Assembly (NCBI GenBank): GCA_004555175.1
Contig: SFJE01000046.1
Location: 1-11,276, forward strand
Reading direction: 5' to 3'
DNA: 11,276 nucleotides
Origin: Lentisphaeraceae bacterium
Lineage (GTDB): Bacteria > Verrucomicrobiota > Kiritimatiellia > RFP12 > DVOR01
Of this stretch, positions 1-5,454 are shown piece by piece. Position 1 is the first letter of the stretch, and each line of letters begins with the position of its first letter. Both the position numbers and the translations under genes were made by a program. The notes below the pieces were generated by a model that was given only the letters and a program-made list of their open reading frames with translations, ran no database searches and was not told the DNA's origin.

Positions 1-176
1 CTATCGCCGAACCTCACTCAATGGCACAACCGCCTCCCAAGCCTACCTAGCCAACTGCCCTGCCGCATAGACAATTCACGATTTACTTTACAACTGGGGT
101 TCCCGCGGTTCGCGCGAGTGTAAAGGGGAAGCGTGTTGTCATCGCCAATTTCTCGTGGAATTTGAGCTGCAAGGTC
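1..176. other. Intergenic stretch downstream of nagA
   Basis: No gene can be called with confidence. Two short plus-strand frames are open from the window edge: one runs to a TAG at 68-70 and one to a TAA at 121-123. Either could be the tail of a gene entering from the left and converging on nagA, but neither tail resembles a family I know. The 40-bp repeat copy 1 (60-99) lies here. The segment from 100 to 176 shows nothing that I can name. Confidence 0.3.
60..99. repeat. 40-bp dispersed direct repeat, copy 1
   Basis: These 40 bases recur at 11034-11073 in the same orientation with a single mismatch (G at 65, T at 11039). The repeat is AT-rich in its centre (it contains ATTCACGATTTACTTTAC) and ends in a run of G, so it stands out against the GC-rich window. 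It lies just beyond the nagA terminator. Nothing shows that it is translated. It could be a dispersed intergenic element, part of a small non-autonomous mobile element, or a protein-binding site; the sequence does not decide. Confidence 0.85.
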
Positions 177-209
177 AAAAGAAAGCGCGCGGTTGGGGGC
201 CGCGCGCTT
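177..209 (-). terminator. Rho-independent terminator of nagA
   Basis: A perfect 10-bp GC-rich stem (183-192 with 200-209) encloses a 7-nt loop. On the minus strand it is followed at once by TTTCTTTT, a typical U-tract. It begins 25 nt after the nagA stop codon, so it should end the nagA transcript. On the plus strand the bases after the stem are CTTAAG, a poor U-tract, so a bidirectional role is less likely. Confidence 0.85.
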
Positions 210-234
210 CTTAAGGGGGAATTAAGCGTGAGGC

Positions 235-1398
235 TTACAGGCGCTTTTCGCCATCAATGAAGACAGCCTTGACGGCGAAGGATTCATCATCAAGGACGGT
301 AATGTCGGCGGTGTAACCGGGCTCGATGCAGCCGAGCGTATCCTCCAACCCGTGCTCGAGGGCCTGGTTGTAGGAGGTGGTCTTGACCAGGACGCTCAAG
401 GGCATGCCGGTGATCTCCCAAACGTTCTTGAGGGCCACATTCATCTTCAAGATAGAGCCGGCCAGGGCACCATTGGAGGCCAAGCGCGCGGCACCGTCCT
501 TCACGATCACATCCAAACCTCCGAGGCTGGAGGGGCCGTCGGGCATGTGGCTGGCGCGCATCGAGTCGGTAATCAAGAGGATCGTCTCGGGGTCCTTGGT
601 CTGGAAGGCGAGTTCAATCATCTCGGGGCAGAGGTGGATCTTATCGCAGATCATCTCGGCGCGCAGGTCATCGAGGAGGAGCCCGGCGCCGACCAAGCCG
701 ATGTCGCGGTGGTGGAGCGGGGTCATCTGGTTGCAGAAGTGCGTCAGGTGGCGCAGACCCGCGGCATAGATGGCCTTGAACTCCTTGTAGGAGCACTTGG
801 TGTGGCCGGCGGAGGGGACAATGCCCATTTCCAGGCAGTCGCGCGCGAACTTTGCGCCGTCGCCCACTTCCGCTTCGGGCGCGTAGGAGACCTGGCAGAC
901 CGGGGTGATGGCGTGCAGGCGCTTGACCTCTTCAATGTCGGGCTTGCGGAGGTAGGCGGGGTTTTGCGCGCCGCAGCAAGCCGGGTTGACAAAGGGGCCT
1001 TCCAGGTGCACGCCCAGGACCTTGGCATACTTCTCATTCTTACGATATTCGGCCACATGCTGGAGCGAGGCTTCGAGCTGCTCGGGCGGCAGGGTCAACG
1101 TGGTCGGGCACCACGCGGTGCACCCTTCTTCCAGCTTCGCCTTTGCAATCTTCTCAATCGCGGTCGGATCATCGGCATCGCAAACGTCTACGCCCACTGC
1201 ACCGTGGGTGTGCACATCAATGAAGCCGGGCATCACCAGGTTGCCTTCAGCATCATAGACCCAATCGGCGTCGGTCGGAAGCGGCGTACCCGGCTGCAAC
1301 ACCTTGGCAATCTTGCCGTTTTCGATGACAATCGCCCCGCCGTCGAACTCGTACCCAGGGCTGACAATATACGCATTCTTAATGAGACCTTTAGCCAT
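235..1398 (-). CDS. nagA: N-acetylglucosamine-6-phosphate deacetylase (NagA)
   Basis: This 387-residue cytoplasmic enzyme removes acetate from GlcNAc-6-phosphate to give glucosamine-6-phosphate, used in catabolism of GlcNAc and in cell-wall recycling. It has the amidohydrolase plan: HTH near the start of the barrel (residues 63-65), HLEGPF (131-136) with the metal-binding Glu133, AGHT with His199, LTHFCN with His220, and ITDSM with the likely catalytic Asp278, then LAGS (312-315). Length is normal for the family. The frame is open up to 1473, but I chose the ATG at 1398: it has AAGGAG seven nt upstream (1406-1411), and the promoter lies inside the longer frame. The gene has its own promoter and terminator, so it is probably monocistronic. 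The usual partner nagB (deaminase) is not in the window. Confidence 0.95.
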   Translation of the reverse strand: MAKGLIKNAYIVSPGYEFDGGAIVIENGKIAKVLQPGTPLPTDADWVYDAEGNLVMPGFIDVHTHGAVGVDVCDADDPTAIEKIAKAKLEEGCTAWCPTTLTLPPEQLEASLQHVAEYRKNEKYAKVLGVHLEGPFVNPACCGAQNPAYLRKPDIEEVKRLHAITPVCQVSYAPEAEVGDGAKFARDCLEMGIVPSAGHTKCSYKEFKAIYAAGLRHLTHFCNQMTPLHHRDIGLVGAGLLLDDLRAEMICDKIHLCPEMIELAFQTKDPETILLITDSMRASHMPDGPSSLGGLDVIVKDGAARLASNGALAGSILKMNVALKNVWEITGMPLSVLVKTTSYNQALEHGLEDTLGCIEPGYTADITVLDDESFAVKAVFIDGEKRL

Positions 1399-1430
1399 AA
1401 TGGCACTCCTTTTCTGTGATGACTGGCCAT

Positions 1431-1459
1431 AGTATAGACCTTTCTCGCGCAAACGGCAA
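1431..1459 (-). promoter_or_regulatory. Sigma70-like promoter of nagA
   Basis: On the minus strand, TTGCCG (1459-1454, four of six consensus bases) is followed after exactly 17 nt by TATACT (1436-1431, five of six). Transcription would start near 1424 and leave a leader of about 25 nt carrying the AAGGAG ribosome site. The spacing, the -10 match and the position support it. The palindrome array begins 92 bp upstream of the -35 box. Confidence 0.8.
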
Positions 1460-1506
1460 GCCCCTCCGTGCACGCAGCGTTTTTTGCGCTCGCCCCAGAT
1501 TGACCT

Positions 1507-1547
1507 TGGACCCGGGGCAGGGTGATTTGGGACCCGGGGCTAAGGGA
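1507..1547. repeat. Two GC-rich 11-bp repeats, 22 bp apart
   Basis: GGACCCGGGGC occurs at 1508-1518 and again at 1530-1540. The offset is exactly 22 bp, the same pitch as the palindrome array that starts at 1551, although the phase differs by 1 nt. The AATAAG/CTTATT arms are absent. The pair may be decayed or divergent units of the array, or an independent duplication. Confidence 0.55.
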
Positions 1548-1550
1548 ATG

Positions 1551-1635
1551 AATAAGGCCCCGTCTTATTGGAATTAAGACGGGGCCTTATTGCCGATAAG
1601 ACGGGGCCTTATTACCAATAAGTCCGGGACTTATT
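1551..1635. repeat. Array 1: four 19-bp palindromes, 22-bp pitch
   Basis: Units start at 1551, 1573, 1595 and 1617, each 19 bp, separated by 3-nt spacers (gga, gcc, acc). All have the form AATAAG-n7-CTTATT, with small changes in the first arm of units 2 and 3. The cores are GCCCCGT, ACGGGGC, ACGGGGC and TCCGGGA. Unit 1 is the reverse complement of unit 2 at 18 of 19 positions, and unit 4 is a perfect palindrome with 9-bp arms around one G. The array lies between the capG stop and the nagA promoter. It could be a set of binding sites for a dimeric protein, or a series of RNA hairpins at the end of the capG transcript; there is no U-tract after the units, so a standard terminator is not evident. 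Confidence 0.95.
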
Positions 1636-1664
1636 AGTTCGCCTCGGGGCGGGGGTGGGTGGGA

Positions 1665-2813
1665 TTAGTGCTTGGCTTCAATGCCGCTCCAGCGGTTGGC
1701 GAGTTTGGCGGTGCCGAGGATGAGTTTGAGGACGCGCCAGGAGGTGTTGGAGACTTGGTATTCGGGGCAGATGCGGTCGTAGTGGCCGCCATTTTGGTTG
1801 AATTCGTCGATGACGAGGGCGATGGCGTCGCGGACGGTCTCGGGGTCGAGGCCGGTGAGGATGATGGTGCCGGCGTCCATTGCTTCGGGGCGTTCGAGGG
1901 CCTGGCGGATGGTGACGGCAGGGAAGTTGAGGATGGAGGATTCTTCGGAGATGGTGCCCGAGTCGGAGATGGCGCAGAGGGCGCTGAGCTGGAGGGCGTT
2001 GTAGTCGAAGAAGCCGAAGGGCTCGAGGAAGCGGATGCGCGGATCGATGGAGAGGTCTGCGAGGGCTTCTAGGCGCTTGCGGGTACGGGGGTGGGTGGAG
2101 ACGATGACGGGGAGGTCGTAGGTCTGGGCGAGGGTATTGAGGAGGGTGACGATTTTGCGGAGGTTGGAGGGGAAGTCGACGTTTTCCTCGCGGTGGCAGG
2201 AGACGATGAAGTAGCGCTTAGGCTCGAGGTTGAGGCGGGAGAGGATGTCGGAGCGGTCAATGCGGTCGCGATATTGGGAGAGGACCTCGTACATCGGCGA
2301 GCCGGTGACGTAGACGTGGCGGTGGGGGAGGCCTTCGGAGAGGAGGTGGCGGCGGGAGTTCTCGGTGTAGACGAGGTTGAAGTCGGCAATATGGTCGATG
2401 ATGCGGCGGTTGATTTCCTCGGGGACGTTGAGGTCGAAGGAGCGGTTGCCGGCTTCCATGTGGTAGATGGGGATTTTCATGCGCTTGGCGATGATGCCAG
2501 CGATGGCGGCGTTGGTGTCGCCGAGGATGAGGATGGCGTCGGGCTTCTCGCGCAGGAAGATTTCTTCGACCTTGATGAGGGTTTCGCCGAGGACGTGGCC
2601 GAGGGTGGAGGTGTCTACGCCGAGGTAGTAATCGGGGGCGCGTAGGCCGAGATCATCGAAGAAGATTTGATTGAGGGTGTAGTCGTAGTTCTGGCCGGTG
2701 TGGATCATCCGGTGGTCGAGGTGCTGCTCAAGGCGTTTGATGACGGCGGCTAGGCGAATGATTTCCGGGCGCGTGCCGACGATGGAGAAGACTTTCAGTT
2801 TGGACTTGGGCAT
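1665..2813 (-). CDS. capG: CapG/FnlC-type UDP-sugar 2-epimerase
   Basis: This 382-residue cytoplasmic protein belongs to the non-hydrolysing UDP-GlcNAc 2-epimerase (WecB) family. In view of its neighbours it most likely acts as CapG/FnlC/WbjD, which inverts C2 in the last step to UDP-N-acetyl-L-fucosamine. Visible motifs are GTRPEIIR (13-20), HTGQNYD (38-44), GDTNA (98-102), HMEAGNRSFD (118-127), PEEINRRIID (131-140), CHREEN (206-211) and SDSGTISEES (283-292). The frame extends upstream into capF, but the ATG at 2813 fits the family start and has a perfect AGGAGG seven nt before it (2821-2826), inside the end of capF. It begins 2 nt after the capF stop, so translation is probably coupled. A plain UDP-GlcNAc/ManNAc epimerase is the alternative, made less likely by capE and capF. 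Confidence 0.93.
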   Translation of the reverse strand: MPKSKLKVFSIVGTRPEIIRLAAVIKRLEQHLDHRMIHTGQNYDYTLNQIFFDDLGLRAPDYYLGVDTSTLGHVLGETLIKVEEIFLREKPDAILILGDTNAAIAGIIAKRMKIPIYHMEAGNRSFDLNVPEEINRRIIDHIADFNLVYTENSRRHLLSEGLPHRHVYVTGSPMYEVLSQYRDRIDRSDILSRLNLEPKRYFIVSCHREENVDFPSNLRKIVTLLNTLAQTYDLPVIVSTHPRTRKRLEALADLSIDPRIRFLEPFGFFDYNALQLSALCAISDSGTISEESSILNFPAVTIRQALERPEAMDAGTIILTGLDPETVRDAIALVIDEFNQNGGHYDRICPEYQVSNTSWRVLKLILGTAKLANRWSGIEAKH

Positions 2814-2815
2814 GG

Positions 2816-3937
2816 TTAGACCTCCTCGAAATAGGTGTCGGGGTTCTCGGGGTTGTAGGGTTCGTTGATCCAGAAGAGGGTGAGGAGCTCGTCGGAGCCG
2901 ATGTTGGTGATGTTGTGGGTGTACCAGACGGGCATATCGACGAAGGCCGGGCACGCGCCATCGAGCTCAAAGGAGAGCTTTTCGGTCGTGCCGATGCGGC
3001 GGAGCTCAATACGGGCGCGGCCTTGGATGACGGCGAAGCGCTCGATCTTGCGGGTGTGGTAGTGGTTGCCGCGGGTGATGCCCGGGTGGGTGGTGGAGAA
3101 GGAGAATTGCCCACCTAGGCTAGTGATACGCGCCACTTCCACGAAGGAGCCGCGCGGATCGGTGTGCGGTTCAAGGGGGAAGGGGAAGAAGGTGGTCTGG
3201 TCGATGTAGCCGCGGTAGGTGTTGAAGAGTTGGAGGTCGAGTGGAGTGGGGAGGGCGGGGAGGATTCCCTTGGCAAAGTAGTCGCGCGTGTAGCGCTTGA
3301 AGGCGGCCAGGAGCTCGGAGACTTTGCGCGTGCCGGTGTAGGGGACGCGGAACTCGAGGGCGGCCTTGCCCTCTTCAATGAGCTTGAGGAAGGTTTGGCA
3401 GAGGTCGCCCACATAGATGAGGCGAAGCTCGCCATCGACATCGATGTGCGGCATCTCGCCGTGGGTGAGCTGGTGGCAGAAGGTGGCGACCACCGAGTTG
3501 TAGCCGGGGCGGCCGTAGGGGCCGAAGACGTTGGGGATGATGCAACCGGTGAATTTGGCACTGGTTCGGCGGGCCCAGGCATCGAGGAGGGCGCGGCCGG
3601 CGCGCTTGGAGGCACCGTAGAGATTCTCGCGCGCTTCCTGGGTGGAGGAGGCGAAGAGGATGTGCGGGGTGACTTGCTCGGCTTCCATCGCGCGGATGAG
3701 TTTATCGACGAGGGCGATGTTGGTTTCGTAGAGCACCTGCGGGTCGGGGTGGCGGTTGACGGCGGCCAGGTGGACGATGGCATCGCAACTGCGGACGAAG
3801 GCGCGGAGCTTGGCCTCGTCCTCGAAGAAGGCATCCTCAAAGGGAACGCGCTCGAAGGTGTCGGGGCGAGTGCCGGCAAGGGAATAGAGATGGGTGCCGA
3901 TGAAGCCGGCTTGACCGGTGATGCCAAGGCGTATCAT
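2816..3937 (-). CDS. capF: CapF/FnlB bifunctional epimerase-reductase
   Basis: This 373-residue protein has the two-domain build of CapF/WbjC. The N-terminal short-chain dehydrogenase domain (about 1-245) has the nucleotide-binding loop GITGQAGFIG (5-14) and the Tyr-Lys pair in YGASK (107-111). The C-terminal cupin domain (about 255-368) holds GITRGNHYHTRKIERF (286-301), with His292, His294 and Glu299, and His341 further on, as expected for metal binding. In the known pathway the cupin epimerises the CapE product at C3 and the reductase domain reduces C4 with NADPH. Full length agrees with the family (about 370). The ATG at 3937 overlaps the stop of the cupin gene as ATGA; a start at 3985 would overlap that gene by 52 nt and add residues unlike the family. 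Confidence 0.94.
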   Translation of the reverse strand: MIRLGITGQAGFIGTHLYSLAGTRPDTFERVPFEDAFFEDEAKLRAFVRSCDAIVHLAAVNRHPDPQVLYETNIALVDKLIRAMEAEQVTPHILFASSTQEARENLYGASKRAGRALLDAWARRTSAKFTGCIIPNVFGPYGRPGYNSVVATFCHQLTHGEMPHIDVDGELRLIYVGDLCQTFLKLIEEGKAALEFRVPYTGTRKVSELLAAFKRYTRDYFAKGILPALPTPLDLQLFNTYRGYIDQTTFFPFPLEPHTDPRGSFVEVARITSLGGQFSFSTTHPGITRGNHYHTRKIERFAVIQGRARIELRRIGTTEKLSFELDGACPAFVDMPVWYTHNITNIGSDELLTLFWINEPYNPENPDTYFEEV

Positions 3938-4380
3938 TGTGGGGAGCTCCAGGTGACGGGCCAGGTTTCGGGGGGATACTTCCAATTGTCGTCGCGCGCG
4001 CCCTCGAGGGTCTTGTCGGAGAAGACCAGGAGGATGGAGCCGGGTTCGGTGGCCTTGATGGCGTTGGCGTAGCCGGCGGGCGCGCAGAGGAGGCGGGGGT
4101 GCGTGGCCTCGAGGCGGAAGGTGGTGGGTTCGCCGGCGGCCTCGGGCCGGGCAAAATCGCGCATGGGCAGGAGGGCAATCTCGAAGCCGCCACGCAGGCA
4201 GAAGAAGCGTTTGGCCTCGAAGCGATGGGCGTTCCAGCCGCGGACGGTGGCGGTGTCGGGGTGGGTGAGGACGTAGAAGCGGCGGAGCTCGGCGAGGTCG
4301 CAGTCGTTGCAGCAGGTGAGGGTGCCGCGCGCGTCATCAAAGCGCGCACCGTCGAGCAGGGTGGGGCGCTCGTGGGGCAT
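3934..4380 (-). CDS. Small cupin, putative sugar epimerase-like protein
   Basis: This 148-residue protein looks like a single cupin barrel related to RmlC/FdtA-type sugar-nucleotide isomerases. The supporting segments are VRGWNAHRFEAKRFFCLRG (46-64), PAGYANAIKA (101-110) and a C-terminal DDNWKYP (130-136). Proteins of this kind are often annotated as sugar epimerase and found in surface polysaccharide clusters; the exact reaction is not known to me. A Cys-rich stretch (CCNDCD, 23-28) is notable. It starts 2 nt after the capE stop and overlaps capF by 4 nt (ATGA), so it is almost certainly translated with them. CapF already has a cupin, so this protein is an extra: it may assist the C3 epimerisation or modify another sugar. 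No strong ribosome site is seen, which fits coupling. Confidence 0.8.
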   Translation of the reverse strand: MPHERPTLLDGARFDDARGTLTCCNDCDLAELRRFYVLTHPDTATVRGWNAHRFEAKRFFCLRGGFEIALLPMRDFARPEAAGEPTTFRLEATHPRLLCAPAGYANAIKATEPGSILLVFSDKTLEGARDDNWKYPPETWPVTWSSPQ

Positions 4381-4382
4381 GA

Positions 4383-5417
4383 TTAGAGCCCAGCCACCTC
4401 TTCGCGCACTTCGGACAAGCGGAGCAAGAGCTGCTTCATTCCTTCCACATCCAGGCGCTGGGTGTTGTGCGAGTGGTAGTCTTCCACGATGGAGGCGCGG
4501 TGGGAACCTTCCACGAAGTACTTGTCGTAGTTGAGGTCGCGCGTGTCGCAGGGGATACGGAAGTAGTTGCCCATGTCCTCAGCGCGGGCCATCTCTTCGC
4601 GGGTGACGAGGGTCTCGTAGAGCTTCTCGCCGTGGCGCGTGCCGATGACCTTAACCTCGTTGTTGGCGTGGTAGAGCTCCTTGAGGGCTTGGGCGAGGAC
4701 CTCTAGGGTGGCGGCCGGAGCCTTCTGGACAAAGAGGTCGCCATTGCGGCCGTGCTGCCAGGCGTAAATCACCAAGTCAACGGCATCTTCCAAGGTCATC
4801 ATAAAGCGCGTCATGTTCGGGTCGGTCATCGTGATGACGCCGCCCGTGCGGATCTGCTCGATCCAGAGCGGGATGACCGATCCGCGCGAGGCCATCACAT
4901 TACCATAGCGCGTGCAGCAGATAGTGGTCTTGGCTTCCGCGCCCAAACTGCGACCGCGGGCGATGGCCACCTTTTCCATCATTGCCTTGGAGATGCCCAT
5001 TGCGTTGATGGGGTAGGCGGCCTTGTCGGTGGAGAGCACGACCACGCGCCCAACGCCATGGGCAATGGCCGATTCAATGACGTTGTTTGTGCCCAGGACA
5101 TTGGTTTGCACCGCCTGGAGAGGGAAGAACTCGCAGCTGGGAACCTGCTTGAGCGCGGCGGCAGAGAAGACGTAGTCCACGCCTTCCATCGCGCCATCAA
5201 CACTCTGCCGGTCGCGAATGTTGCCGATGTAGAACTTGACCTTGGGGTTCTGAAGGGCGTGGCGCATGTCGTCCTGCTTCTTCTCGTCGCGCGAGAAGAT
5301 ACGGATTTCCTTGACCTCGGTGTTCAGAAAGCGCTTGAGGACGGCATTGCCGAAGCTACCAGTGCCTCCGGTGATGAGGAGGGTCTTGCCAGCGAAGAGG
5401 GTTTGGTCGTTGTTCAT
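4383..5417 (-). CDS. capE: CapE/FnlA UDP-GlcNAc 4,6-dehydratase (5-inverting)
   Basis: This 344-residue SDR enzyme opens the UDP-L-FucNAc pathway by dehydrating UDP-GlcNAc and inverting C5. It shows the NAD(P)-binding loop GGTGSFG (17-23), FSAAALKQVPSCEFFP (84-99) typical of the CapE/PseB group, and LSTDKAAYPINAMGISK (128-144). Here the usual catalytic Tyr of YxxxK is Met140 with Lys144 (MxxxK), which is a known mark of CapE and FnlA, not a defect. It is full length for the family. The ATG at 5417 gives the expected N-terminus, but no good Shine-Dalgarno is present. The upstream ATPase gene ends 37 nt away. It leads the four-gene sugar block (capE, cupin, capF, capG), whose members are 2 nt apart or overlap by 4 nt. 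Confidence 0.95.
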   Translation of the reverse strand: MNNDQTLFAGKTLLITGGTGSFGNAVLKRFLNTEVKEIRIFSRDEKKQDDMRHALQNPKVKFYIGNIRDRQSVDGAMEGVDYVFSAAALKQVPSCEFFPLQAVQTNVLGTNNVIESAIAHGVGRVVVLSTDKAAYPINAMGISKAMMEKVAIARGRSLGAEAKTTICCTRYGNVMASRGSVIPLWIEQIRTGGVITMTDPNMTRFMMTLEDAVDLVIYAWQHGRNGDLFVQKAPAATLEVLAQALKELYHANNEVKVIGTRHGEKLYETLVTREEMARAEDMGNYFRIPCDTRDLNYDKYFVEGSHRASIVEDYHSHNTQRLDVEGMKQLLLRLSEVREEVAGL

Positions 5418-5454
5418 AGGCAGAAATAGGCGTGATTGGGGTGGAAAGCGGGCT

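Noticed and set aside
352..1419. 355-codon open frame on the plus strand across nagA
   Set aside because: It is antisense to a complete nagA and runs through its start codon and ribosome site. No family is recognisable.
1399..1473. Upstream extension of nagA to an ATG at 1473
   Set aside because: The extra 25 residues have no match to NagA, and the -10 and -35 boxes and ribosome site fall inside the extension.
1480..1490. AGCG-T-rich-CGCT stem near 1480 as a terminator
   Set aside because: The stem is only 4 bp and the T run is in the loop, not after the stem.
1551..1635. Reading the palindrome arrays as CRISPR
   Set aside because: Repeats are 19 bp and spacers only 3 nt, no cas gene is present, and the cores vary within the repeats.
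2814..2954. Upstream extension of capG by 47 residues
   Set aside because: It would lie wholly inside capF; the residues are unlike the family, and the internal ATG has a perfect AGGAGG.
3164..4072. 302-codon open frame on the plus strand across capF and the cupin gene
   Set aside because: It spans two real genes and their overlap, and its product is a Gly/Glu/Val/Ala-rich antisense shadow without a domain.
4958..5032. Loss of the catalytic Tyr in CapE
   Set aside because: Met at this position (MxxxK) is the normal state in CapE/FnlA enzymes, so it is not a sign of inactivation.
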